From: Dendrophyllia cribrosa
Taxonomy: Eukaryota; Cnidaria; Anthozoa; Scleractinia; Dendrophylliidae
Assembly (NCBI GenBank): GCA_024195265.1
Contig: JAJLRJ010000011.1
Coordinates: forward strand, 19,569,319 to 19,633,318
Reading direction: 5' to 3'
DNA length: 64,000 nucleotides
The notes beneath the pieces are model-generated. The model searched no databases and had not been told where the DNA came from. It saw only the letters and a program-made list of their open reading frames with translations. Shown here in pieces: positions 53,027 to 63,720 of this stretch; position 1 is the first letter of the stretch; every line of letters starts with the position of its first letter. The translations under genes were made by a program, and so were the position numbers.

Positions 53027-53154
53027 AGTAGTGGGTAGAGCGCTCCTCTCAAAGGCGATTTTTTGAGACGATTTCCAATTTTTCCGAACGAAGTGAGGAC
53101 AAATTGGAAATCGGCTCAAAAAACCGCATTTGAGAAGCGCTCTACCCACCACTG
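53027..53154. repeat. E2 right terminal hairpin
   Basis: Reverse complement of 38523-38649 with one or two changes (outer end ACCACT instead of ACTACT). Outer base at 53154, followed by GCATGCAACC of the flanking arm. Confidence 0.88.
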
Positions 53155-55974
53155 CATGCAACCACGTGTCACTTCCGATTTCCAATTTCTATTCTAGACT
53201 AAATTCTTCATACCACTGATCATTTTCTCGGTAAATGATACTCTATTCTAGACCAAAACAATCGGATTTCTATACCCTATCACGTACAAAATTGTTTGAA
53301 ACCCATGCCCTACATATAGCGTAAATATGAGAGTTAAATCCTCGGGTATCGTCTGTGTTCATACCTGCACCATCTGGAACAAGAGCGTTCCATTTAGCCT
53401 TGATCTCTTTCTGTATCGAGCTTTGCTTATTTGTAGGTTTGCTCCTCCTTCTGCCTGGTTCTTCGGGAATTGCCGTGAAGAGAATGGTGACATTTCAGGC
53501 TTGTTCTCCACCATGTTCCTAGCGCAGTACGATGCTTTGGACAAATGGTCATATCATCAGTGTCCGTCTTGATCCCAGGTCGTGATCAAACAATCTAACA
53601 CGCGCTAAAATAAGACATCTTTCTGTGCTAACGTTAGTTTGGGCTACTTTAGCTGTCGCAGATGGGACTTGCATTGATGTCCTTCACACATGCAGACAGA
53701 GTGAAAAACTCAATACGCCCAGGAAATCGTGCCGAAACATCGCAACTGTTGTTGCAGTATGCAACAAACGAACAAGATAATTCTTACAATTGTACAGCCA
53801 TAAAGGCTGCTGTAGTAAGACGCAAGCTATTTAAAACTTTAGATATCATCTTTTCGTTGCACTGAACAAGTAAACAATAATACGACTCCGGCCGGCACGA
53901 AGCGCTTCGTTTGTGATTTATATTTTGTTGTTTACAGAAAGCGAGACCTTGGTAATTTAACAGAAACATGTGAACTGAATGTGATGGTAAAAGTCAGATA
54001 TACAAGAGAAAGTTAAACTTCTGTATAAAGCGGGTTTTCAGCTAAACTTCATATTCTAAGTACTTGACTCAAGTAATTATAATAAATGTGAATCTGAACT
54101 TTATTTTCAAGCCAAAATGTTTTTAAAAGAATGCCTGGCGGGTGTCACGTCACGCACCCACATTTTATGAACATTTATGTTCACCTTGTCACGCAATGTT
54201 GATTTTATTTGTCGCTCAGAACATTCAATACACTCAAAAATGACTTAAAAGAGAAAAGTAATTATTTCAAAGCTGGAAATTTGTCCAAAGTTGACTTTAC
54301 ATCGTCTGCAGGTTTGTATTGTATCGTATTTCCCCGTAATATATAGTATAAAATACGCCGGAAAATATGATGACTATGATAACACAACAAAACCAACACC
54401 AAATGAAACATGAGTAACATGGCCAAAATAGGTAATCGCGCAGAGCGATAATTTCAACGAAAATATTACCCACAAGAGTTCTCAAATGACTCAACTGGGT
54501 AACATTTTGCCCTAACAATGTGTAGGCTACAAATGGAGCCGATAAAGCAGAGACGTGGATGCTAATTAATTATGTATACTGATTAACGTAGTCCACGTTG
54601 CGCTGTCATCGAATATTTAGCATATCAGCTATAAATTTAGCAGTTAAACTGTCTTGAAAATGTGTTTCGACGCATAATATATTGTGAAAGGAGGCATGTT
54701 GATAATTACAGCGTCGAATGGCTCGTCAGCATTCAATTTTTTTTATATTCTCTGTGTCGCAAAAAAAGCACATTGAAGACGCTGGTCACTTACTTTAAAT
54801 GAATGCCATTAAGAATATTTGACAGATGCCAAAAATTTTTTTTCACAGAAACATAGTACTCGGATAGGTTTGTATTGTAGTATAAACGTTTGTTGAATTA
54901 CAATGTTGCCCATTGGAGATAATTGCATTTGAAAAAGTACAATTTGACGAAGTTGCGTGACATGGTCAATGATTGACAGCTCTTAATTGACAGGAATAAT
55001 ATTAAATTACATGAACTTTAAGTTTTCAGATCCAATGGGTTCCAGCAATTGTTGGATGAAATTAGATTAGAATCCATTACATTCTGTTAGTTTGAGAGAA
55101 GTCTCTTGTCAGTGCATTTTTAAGGGATATTTTTGGGTTTTACCCCTGGGAATTGAGGTGGGGCCTCTAATACCCCAGGGAATGGTCAGGGGACCGAACC
55201 ACTTTGGTTTCTTGAATAACTTAGTGAACCTAAAAATCTGTGAAAGTTTGAAAGAAATCGGTGAGATGGCATGTGTCACGTCTCGTGGACAGACTCTTAA
55301 AACCACAAAAACAATAAATCCAAGATAAGAAACAATCTGTCAGGGGATGAGGTCATAGCTCTAAAGCATTTGTAAAACAACTCTGCTATAAACCCGCGTA
55401 TAAACCTCAGAAAGCGGACAAACATACAAGGTGAAATTTCTTAAAAAAAAAATGTCAGCTATAAACCTCAAAAAGCAAACAAAGATACAGGGTGAAATTT
55501 CTTAGCTTCGTCGAGCGCGGAAAATGTCAAAGCGCAACTCACCCAAATCACTGTAAATAAGAACTGTACGCGAAAAATGTCAAAGCGCAACTCACGCAAA
55601 TCACTGTAAATAAGAACTGTAATACCCTTGTGGTGAGGTCATAGCTCTAAGAACTGTAATACCTTTGTGGTAACGTAACGTAAGACATAACAAGTTCATG
55701 ACAATTCGATACCCTAGGGAAATTAACAATATGTCCGGGGGTGCCCCTCAAAAATTTTAGTGGCGGTATGTGACGCACTTCTTGAAATCCTAACCTGTTT
55801 AACCAACCATATCCTCGGTGCCCTAATATAGCCTCTATAAAAAAGAATAAGTAACCCCCCCCGGACAAATGTTAACAAACTAAACAAAGAACCTTTGTTA
55901 ACAACTTTTGCCCCTTTTTTTCGAAGTGAATCGTACATCTCGTTTACGCGCAAGCGCATTAACGCGATAAAAAT
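53155..55974. repeat. Right arm of the long inverted repeat around E2
   Basis: Reverse complement of the left arm minus its two inserts. It keeps the pre-insertion (empty) sequence of the TTAA foldback near 55298 (CTCTTAAAACC). No gene. Confidence 0.88.
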
Positions 55975-56917
55975 CACTGAATTCTGATAAGCGTTTAACT
56001 CTTTTATTCAAGGGAAAGACATTTTCATTCAAGGAAATATTGTGTATTTGCGACAACACTTAGAATAAACTATGAAGCCAGGAAATACTAATACATGGCA
56101 AAATCAAAGCAGTTATTTAGGAACTAGAAAAATTTCACTTCGATTTAGTCTTGAAATCACGGGGGGGGGGGGTTCATGATGCGTCACGCAATATTTATTT
56201 TTAAAATGTTTCACCAATTTATAGCATTCGTCACCACGGTTTTGAAAATTATAAAAACAAAATCATCTGAATGCGATTACATGTATTTTTTTTCTCATTA
56301 CCTGTAAATTTAGGGCTTCCAAAACTTTATTGCAAATCCGGGCAGGAGAGGGGGGTCTCGCGGCTTGGAAATCCAGGGGGCAAGGGGGGGGGGGAGGAAA
56401 TCCTACGATAATCTAAGTAATAACAGGCGCAGTAAGCTACATGCAGTCATAGACTGCCTATTTTTTTATTAACCTCACCTTCTAACGCATTAACGAGATG
56501 GCTTGAAGAGCCCTTTGATTTTTTAGTTGTCATTTTTGTGATAGAGGCCGTTGCCATAACAACAGAACATCTAAAGAATTGTAAATATTGGGCAATAATT
56601 GACCTTAATTCTTTAATATTTTGAGTTTTCTTCGGTGAATTTGTTTTAAAAAATATAGAGTCGTTCAGAGGTTTTGCCAATGTCACGCAGTTTTGTATTT
56701 TAACTGCTGTAAATTGCTCCGACGGAATTGTTTCTAAAAAAAATACGTGAAATGTAGCGTTAGTATTTCAAAATTTGAGAAGTTTTAGAGACATTCACCG
56801 AAAGAACACAAAAAAAAATTAGCGTTTTGTTTTTTGCTTTGCTGAAGTCATAAAATATCGCAAGAAATCTTCATTTTCATGTGAGCGCGCGCAAAATTTT
56901 TAAAGCCCACGTCATCA
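55975..56917. other. Spacer between the E2 arm and E3, no gene
   Basis: A+T-rich, with an 11-12-G run near 56161 and another G-rich tract near 56387. A minus-strand frame at 56447-56686 is not recognised. Confidence 0.35.
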
Positions 56918-57110
56918 AGTAGTATATAGGGGATGGGTCAAATACCACCGGGCCTCTGAATCCCTCTGTGAAGGGTTTATCCCCCCTCACGGAGCCTTCC
57001 CGCGGACCTCCGTACGTCGGCCCGCGGGAAGGCTCCGTGAGGGGGGATAAACCCTTCACAGAGGGATTCAGAGGCCCGGTGAGTATTTGACCCATCCCCT
57101 ATATACTACT
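56918..57110. repeat. E3 left terminal hairpin
   Basis: 193 bp: AGTAGTATATAGGGGATGGG pairs with CCCATCCCCTATATACTACT. Inner stem GAAGGCTCCGTGAGGGGG / reverse complement around a small loop at about 57010. Followed 40-80 bp later by the same CAATTGAAGAAA element seen inside E2's terminal repeat. Confidence 0.9.
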
Positions 57111-57273
57111 TGAGCACTTAATATGCCAATGCCCCCTTTTTCACACCCTCCCGAAAGCCTATTTGAGTAATTGGTGCCGCGGTATTGCCAATTGAAGAAA
57201 CGCTAACCCCTTGTATATAAACCGGTGACTCCCGTTGGTCATCAGTTTTTAAAAAATATAAAAACATATATAT

Positions 57274-60200
57274 ATGGCGAGAGCTCTGAACAACGATCGC
57301 GGTGTTTTCGAACATATCAGTCAGCGTGAGCTGATCGATTGGCTTGACGCTCAAGAACAAAAACCCTTTTCGAGGGTCCCTCCCAACGAGGACCTTGCGG
57401 GATTTGACCCTTTGGATAGGGCGCATATGGGGGTCTTTCCGATTCCTGATAGGATTGTTGAGCTTTATGATAGGGGTGAACACGGGGTACAAGGCAGACC
57501 AGGGAGACGAATGAGAATAATAAAATGGCGTTTCACTAGGGGACTTACAAAACCTCTTGTAGCCAAAATGATGAACAAAATTAAACAATTTGTTCGCACA
57601 AGGCATAAAGTTGACCTTCGGTTTGCTTTTAATCTGCGAAACATCGAAACCGGCGAACACATCGTTTATTATACAAACAAGCACAACAGTCTTTGGTTCT
57701 CTAAATTATCGCAAACGAAACTTTAGCTTGAAGAACAGGAAGAGCTTCGTCTTCAAGGCGTCAGAATAAAAAGGCCTAATACGAAATGGGTTTTCGAAAG
57801 TGCTGTTTTTGTTGAGCTCAAAGTGATTTTAGATCGACAACCTTTGCAAATCGGTCTTGGCCGGTTGCCTGATTGGCTTCGCAACAAAAGAGAAGTCATC
57901 TCTCTTGACACCGCCAATGATGATCTTTGCATCTTTCGGTGTTTGGGTGTTCATCAAGGCGTCCGTATAGACCGGAGTACTCGCAGAACCAGAGAGCTAG
58001 CGCGAAGCTTCTTTGCTTTGCTTTGCTTGGGAATGTTGTCACTTTGCAACAGTTTCATCTACTTGAAAGGCACTTTAAACAAGGGCTTGCCGCTTATACT
58101 GTTACAGATAACGGCGACTTTGTTTTGAGTTACACTCCTTCGCGCTATGACAAGGTTGGGCAACCCACGATGACTGTTGGTATCTACGACTCTCATGCCT
58201 TTCTGATTACTGACATAAACAAAGTCACAAATAACTACACTTGTGGCGATTGTTTGGCTAGGTTCACACAAGCTTGTCACTTAACGCGCCACGCCAAGAC
58301 GTGCACTCGCGGACGAACTAATATTGCCTGCCCTGGAAATCAGATCCTTGCTCCCGAGTCAACTTTTGAAAAGGCGTTTTATCCAGAAGGCCTGTTTGGT
58401 ATCAAAGCAACTTGCTGGCTAGAGTATGAGGCCCAGCAGCGGGGCATCCACATCCACCATCACAGATGCGGCCATGGAGGCGAGCGTTCGATTGCAGGCT
58501 ACAAAGTTGATGGCTATCATCCAGAAAGCAAAACCGTGTTTCAGTTCCATGGCTGCTACTGGCACGGTTGTCGCGAGTGCTTTCCATCGCCCGAACAAAG
58601 AAACGAAGTGATCCGGACTGACCGTAAAGGCAACCCTATAACAAGGGAGCAAGTCTTCATAAAAACTGCGCAAATCAGTTACGGTATCAGCACGATGCTT
58701 GGCTACAACTTGATTGAAAGGTGGGAACACGAGATGCCGCGGCCATGGTGGCATGATCGAATCCCGCCTAAAAGAAACGAAACGTATCCACACGCTATCG
58801 TCTACGACTTCGAAGCTTATCAAGACAAGACCAAGGCAAGTCAGCCGACACGGGATCTCTCTTATGAAAGTGAGCATGTGCCTATCTCAGTCTCCATTGC
58901 TGACTCGTTGGATTCCGAGCCTGAGTACATTTGCTCTAAAGACCCCGAAGAGCTTATCGGACTGTTTTATCTATCTCTGGAGCGTCACAGCGAAGCAATC
59001 CGAGAAGATATAGCCCAAAAATACATGCCGGCAGATCTTGAGGGGCTTTCCAAAGATCAACAAAACCTCATCAAGCAATGGTGTGAACAGGTCCCAGTGG
59101 TCGGCTTCAACTCCGGCAGATACGATCTGCATCTTATCAGAAAGTACTTTGTTTCTCATCTCGGGCAAGAAAACGGAGTCTTTGCAGGGGAGAAAGAGGG
59201 GCAAATCATGTTCATCAACACACCTCGTTTCAAATTCCTCGATGTCACTAACTATTTGTCCCCGGGCATCAACTACGACAAATGGGTAAAGACGTATGGC
59301 GCGTCACAGACCAAGTCCTGGCTCCCATACGAATGGTTTGACAGTGCTGACAAACTTGATTACAAGGGCCTTCCGCCATACTGGTGTTGGTACTCACAAC
59401 TCCGAAACCGCTTTGTTCTAAGCCCAGAGGACTACAAACAATGCGAGCGTGTTTTCCAAGAGAGGGGGATGAAGACCTTCGGGAATTGGCTGGAGTATTA
59501 CAACAGCCTCGATGTTGCCCCCTTCCTCGAAGCCCTCGAAAAAATGAAAGAGTTTTACACCAAGCTCGGCATTGACATTTTCAAAGACGCTGTCCCCTTG
59601 CCTGGGGTTTCGATGCAATACATCCTGCGGGGAACCCTGAGAGGACGTAACCGACCCCCACTGTACGCCCCAAGCACCGAAGCATATTCAATGCTGAAAG
59701 AGGCTGTGGTTGGCGGCCCCAGCTTGGTGTTCACACGCAAACACAGAGCCGGCGAAACTCGAATTCGCTCACACAAATACGATCTAGCGCGCATCACCAA
59801 ACGTATTCTCGGGTTTGACGAGAACTCCCTTTACCCAAGCACCATGTTGCAGGAAATGCCCTGTGGTAAAGAGACAGTCGTGCATTACGAAGACCCACCC
59901 CAGGCGGCGATAGACCTAATCCCCAGGCTGCTGACGAAGCGGTGGTTTGGCTTTGCCGAGGTCGACATCGAATTCCCCCGGGATTTGTGGGAACACTTCG
60001 AAGAGTTTCCTCCTCTCTTCATAAACCGCAGCGTGGGTGCCGAGGGTGTTCCACAACACATGGAAGATTACCTCGCGCAAAGCGGCAGAACCCACTTTCC
60101 AGACCAAAAGAAGCTGCTAGGCGTGCTCCAAGCAAAAAAGATGCTTATATACGCGCCAATGCTTGAATGGTATTACATCAACGAGCTCAATATCACCGCC

Positions 60201-61079
60201 GTCTACCGCACGATCGACTACATGCCCCAAAAAATCTTCGACTGGTTCGTGAAGGAGGTTGCAAACAACCGAAGGAAAAGCGATGCTGATAAAGAGAAGG
60301 CCTTGCTCGCGGAAGTATATAAGCTTTTGGGCAACAGCGTCTACGGCAAGTTTATCGAAGCGGTTGAGCGACAGACAAGAGTGGTGTACACCAAAGACGA
60401 AGACACGGTCGATAAACACCTGCGCTCGGCGTGGTTTGAAGATCTCGAAGAGATCGGGGACGCCTACAAGATCGAATTGCGCAAAAACAAGGTTACGATA
60501 AACCGCCCCTTCCAGGTTGGCATCGTCGTGTATCAGCTTGCCAAGTTGCGTATGTTGGAGTTTTACTATGGCTTCTTGGACCACTATCTCGACAGGCGCG
60601 ACTTCGAGCTTATCCAGATGGACACGGACAGTATGTACTTCGCCCTTTCGCATGACACTCTAGAAGAAGCAGTACGGCCAGACCGTTTGGAGTAGTTTGA
60701 AAGGGAGAAAAAGAACTGGCTGTCTTGGGACAAGTGGAGCAGCAGAGAGCCCGGCTTGTTCAAACTGGAGTCTGAAGGCACAAGAGCCATCGCGTTGTGC
60801 AGCAAGTGTTACTTCGTAGAAGACGAGCACAGTGGCAAGGCCAAAATGTCTTCCAAGGGCATGTCAAAGGCACAGAACGAGCTTCTATGGCAAAGATACG
60901 AGATGGCTCTTGATGGGCACAAGGACATGGCCACAAACAGAGGCTTCAGGATGCACAAAGGCGCTATGTACACGTACGAGCAACGAAAGCTGAGCCTTAG
61001 CGCCTATTATGACAAGCGCTGGGTTTTGCCAGACGGCATCCACACAGAGCCTATAGAGTTTCACACTGGCGGCAACTGA
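57274..61079 (+). pseudogene. polB: Protein-primed DNA polymerase B, full length with three breaks (E3)
   Basis: About 1,268 codons from the ATG at 57274 (after AACATATATAT). Order: charged N-terminus; NDDLCIFRCLGVH block (OTU-like Cys domain candidate); C2H2 finger CGDCLARFTQACHLTRHAKT; DGYHPESKTVFQFHGCYWHG; ExoI VYDFEAYQ; ExoII VGFNSGRYDLHLI; polymerase motif A GFDENSLYPSTM; motif B LLGNSVYGKF; motif C MDTDSMYF. Breaks: TAG at 57724-57726, frameshift near 58020, TAG at 60693-60695; sequence continues in frame after each TAG. All polymerase catalytic motifs are intact. The 3' end overlaps the convergent integrase by 19 bp. Confidence 0.92.
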
Positions 61080-62044
61080 GTATCTGGCGGCACAACCATC
61101 AGCTCCTCACGGACGAAGCCCCGCTTGGGTCCATCGAAAATGTAGTACACAACCGGCTCGTTTGGTTTGGTAACCTTTTCAATGTTATAGACCTTCATAG
61201 ACCAGATTGGATCGGTCGCCCGCCTACCACCGCCCTCACGCTCTCCAGGCTGATACAAATATCTCACACTCACCCGGGGAGGGAGCTTCTTCTCCTTCTC
61301 CCCCACTGGTCTCGAATAGGGGGTAGAGGGCTTGGATGAAACCTCTCTCTCTTTGATTGCTTGCGCAGGCTTCTTTCCAGTCAATCTGGTCACGTCATTG
61401 TTTAATGCTGATACAACGTCTGGCAGTCTTCGTACCCATTCAGTCGATCTCTGGCCGGTGGGAAGGCGCATTTCAACCGCATACTGGTGGCCAAACAACC
61501 TTTCTGCTAGGGTTCGGTTGAATCTTTCAACTATCGCTTGGTCTCTGTGGATATCAACACGCCCGCGACGAATGGCCGTTTTGTTATTCTCCATCTCTTT
61601 AGTCACAGCACCCATAAATTCACGCCCAGGGTCAACCTGTAACAGTTTTGGCCATTTCAAAGGCCCACGTCTGTAAATCTTCTGAAATGCCTTCACAACC
61701 TCTAGAGACTCTTTCGAGGTCAAGGGCTCTGCTGCTTTGTAACGGCTAGCCACATCAACAACCGTCAAACAATATTTGTAAACCTTTCTCCCACGAGGAA
61801 GTTTGTCGTGAGGTAAAAAAAGTAGATCCGCTTGATGCACCGCATTGGGCGTGAAGACATCAAACTTTGGCCGAGGGATGTGGCGTGGCGCTGGGAGGTA
61901 AATCTGCCAAAGGGCTTGTTTGACGAGCCTCTTTTTCGCCACCTCATCAGAGACCTTGGCCGCTGCACCTAGCTTTTTGACAGCGGCAAGACCTTTCCAG
62001 CAGCCTTTCGGACTGTAATAAATCTTTGAGAGTTTAGAATCCAT
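61061..62044 (-). CDS. Retroviral-type (rve) integrase, intact
   Basis: 327 residues, open. Joins element ends to the host chromosome. N-terminal helical region (KLSKIYYSPKGCWKG), then the DDE core: Asp in HQADLLFL (about 73), Asp in LQVDPGREF (about 137), Glu in AIVERFNRTL (about 174). C-terminal part has RVSVRYLYQPGE and IWSMKVYNIEKV, then GFVREELMVVP, consistent with the small beta-barrel/chromo-like domain of Polinton integrases. Start at 62044 (MDSKLSKIYY) behind ATATATGCATACGCG. The truncated E2 copy shows the same first 140 residues. Confidence 0.93.
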   Translation of the reverse strand: MDSKLSKIYYSPKGCWKGLAAVKKLGAAAKVSDEVAKKRLVKQALWQIYLPAPRHIPRPKFDVFTPNAVHQADLLFLPHDKLPRGRKVYKYCLTVVDVASRYKAAEPLTSKESLEVVKAFQKIYRRGPLKWPKLLQVDPGREFMGAVTKEMENNKTAIRRGRVDIHRDQAIVERFNRTLAERLFGHQYAVEMRLPTGQRSTEWVRRLPDVVSALNNDVTRLTGKKPAQAIKEREVSSKPSTPYSRPVGEKEKKLPPRVSVRYLYQPGEREGGGRRATDPIWSMKVYNIEKVTKPNEPVVYYIFDGPKRGFVREELMVVPPDTQLPPV

Positions 62045-62080
62045 CGCATCGCGTATGCATATATCTATTATATTGGGGTT

Positions 62081-62509
62081 TTAAAGAAAGCGAAAAGCTG
62101 CATACCCAAGGGCTAGCGCGCCAGTGCCGATAAACAAGAGTTCGCCTTGCTTCTGCTGTGGGCCGGGTTTATAGAAGTCAGAGAACTCGGGTTCTTTTAG
62201 GGGGTCTATTTGTTGGTTCCGATGGGTTTGGTTGTAAAGCGCCAGAGCTTGGTCGGTGTCTTGGAAGTTTTGTTTCGCTTGATCTTTGATCCGATCATTG
62301 GTTGCAACCCAGTCGAGGAGCTTTGTGCGGTCTTTCTGATATTTGGCGTAGGCCGCTTGATAGGCCTCAAGGGCTTTGTCGTGCCGGATCTTCTCATCCA
62401 GAGCGGCTTGGCCGTTGTCGCCGGAAAGATATTTTGCGATATAGTTGCCACCAGTGAAAGCGGCTGCATTGAGAATTGCTCCACCAATCATAATAGCGAC
62501 TGAGGCCAT
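62081..62509 (-). CDS. Small two-TM virion-module protein (E3)
   Basis: 142 residues, orthologue of E2 41122-41559: hydrophobic N-terminus MASVAIMIGGAILNAAAFTG, charged middle with KYQKDRTKLLDWVATNDR, FSDFYKPGPQQK and C-terminal TM ending AFRFL. The middle linker differs in length by a few residues. Frame open; ATATATATACACACG upstream. Confidence 0.8.
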   Translation of the reverse strand: MASVAIMIGGAILNAAAFTGGNYIAKYLSGDNGQAALDEKIRHDKALEAYQAAYAKYQKDRTKLLDWVATNDRIKDQAKQNFQDTDQALALYNQTHRNQQIDPLKEPEFSDFYKPGPQQKQGELLFIGTGALALGYAAFRFL

Positions 62510-62521
62510 TGTTATCGTGTG

Positions 62522-62556
<35 letters not shown>

Positions 62557-62564
62557 TGTGTTTT

Positions 62565-62786
62565 TTACATTGAGGTTGGAAGGATTTTCTGGTCCTCGAG
62601 GTATTTCTTGAGCGCGATGCTCCCAGCCATGGCGGCAGTGAACTTTACGTAATTCATGAGATTCGCGCTGGGGTCAGCTGTGAGGTTTTCCTTGATCGTC
62701 TTTCGGCCAATCCATCCAATACCGGCGACAAGGCCAGTGATTGTTGCAGCATCGAGCAAAGATTTCACGAGCTTGTTGTCAGACAT
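62565..62786 (-). CDS. 73-residue conserved virion-module protein (E3)
   Basis: Orthologue of E2 41614-41835 with the same length and nearly the same sequence (GIGWIGRKTIKENLTADPSA). CATATATATACACC precedes the ATG. A (TA)n run at 62522-62554 separates it from the previous gene. Confidence 0.8.
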   Translation of the reverse strand: MSDNKLVKSLLDAATITGLVAGIGWIGRKTIKENLTADPSANLMNYVKFTAAMAGSIALKKYLEDQKILPTSM

Positions 62787-62803
62787 GGTGTATATATATG
62801 ATT

Positions 62804-62971
62804 TTAAATTTCGGTCGACTCCTCATCGTCTCGGTGGCCTCTGTGTGGGTGGATTGTTTGTGTTGCTAATTGCCAAACTGTTTTAAGGGCGGTTATGTTG
62901 ACATCAACCAAAACAAGAAGAATGCCACCGATTGCAGCTCCGTTTACGAAACCTTGTATGATGTTTACCAT
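62804..62971 (-). CDS. Short single-TM protein (E3)
   Basis: 55 residues: MVNIIQGFVNGAAIGGILLV, further hydrophobic residues, then a short polar tail (HPHRGHRDDEESTEI). Counterpart of the 116-residue E2 protein without its Ser-Glu tail. ATG at 62971 after CATATATATACTCACACA. Confidence 0.7.
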   Translation of the reverse strand: MVNIIQGFVNGAAIGGILLVLVDVNITALKTVWQLATQTIHPHRGHRDDEESTEI

Positions 62972-63040
62972 TGTGTGAGTATATATATGTGTTTTTATTT
63001 TATTCCATCTCACGAATTCTTCGTCTCGGTGGCCTCTGTG

Positions 63041-63335
63041 CACTTATGTCCAGGATTGCAGATAATTAAATGCATGACAAATTTTGATATCCAACACGAA
63101 GTGTCCCATTAAGTCTAAGTGTTAACTATCTTTTTTGAAATGTAAGGTAAGCATTAGTGTTAGTGTTGTTTTTAGGTTAGGGTAAACGCACCTGTTTATC
63201 TTTACTTAAAGAGCAGAATTTCGGGGACACTTCGTAACGTTTATTGTCTGAATTTTTGAAAACAAGTGATGTTGAAGTTGAGTTGAAGAGCAAGAGGACA
63301 CTTTGTGATGCTTATTAAATTTGTCATGCATAACT
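63041..63335. mobile_element. 295-bp MITE with 9-bp target duplication
   Basis: GCCTCTGTG flanks it at 63032-63040 and 63336-63344. Internal inverted pieces: TGCATGACAAATTT near 63072 against AAATTTGTCATGCA near 63317, and AAGTGTCC/GGACACTT pairs. The 8-9-bp duplication would fit a hAT-type element. It splits the C-terminal end of the basic single-TM gene of E3. Confidence 0.7.
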
Positions 63336-63720
63336 GCCTCTGTGTGGGTGGAGGAGCACCCAAGGCGGATACAGTCATTCACCTCTGCTGCCGGCGCAGG
63401 GGCTGGGGTCTGGTTACGCCCAAGTGTCTTCATAATGGCTTCACGTTGGTAATACACACCCAAAGCGGATACAATCACGCCGGCAGCCGTTAGAATGTAG
63501 AAGCCAGAGTTGTTGCTGCTCCCTGTGTGGTCGCTGCCAGTGGCTGTCTTCGCCTGGAAGTGGCTTGGATCATTTGTCGACGACTTTGTTGCTTCGGCAG
63601 CCCGTTTGTTTGCCTCTCTTGCCATACGATTGCGTTCTGCTAGTCTTTTGCCAGAAGCAACACGACCAGGGTTTTTGCTGGAGCAGTCTTTGGGGTATCA
63701 GAGGTAACGTGTGTGTTGGT
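63206..63720 (-). pseudogene. Basic single-TM virion-module protein, broken (E3)
   Basis: Homologue of E2 42251-42724. Conserved YILTAAGVIVSALGVYYQRE and the LAREA-type basic region survive. A deletion near 63720 has removed its N-terminus and start box and fused it to the neighbouring gene. A frameshift near 63650-63680 and the MITE add further damage. Confidence 0.7.

Larger units (their letters stand above)
38523..53154 (+). mobile_element. E2: nearly complete Maverick/Polinton integrated virus (14.6 kb)
   Basis: Bounded by inverted terminal repeats of about 235 bp (38523-38756 and 52920-53154), each starting with a 127-bp hairpin that opens AGTAGT. Flanks share at least GCATG (possibly a 6-bp TGCATG duplication, as expected for Polintons). 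It encodes truncated PolB and integrase, packaging ATPase, major capsid protein, two vertex-like proteins, VLTF3-like factor and about nine accessory proteins. Genes are compact, with stop codons often within 30 bp of the next start box. No maturation protease gene was recognised unless the N-terminal region of PolB supplies it. Confidence 0.92.

Noticed and set aside
57118..57684. 188-codon minus-strand frame under E3 PolB
   Set aside because: Lies opposite the PolB N-terminus and crosses the terminal repeat; no motifs.
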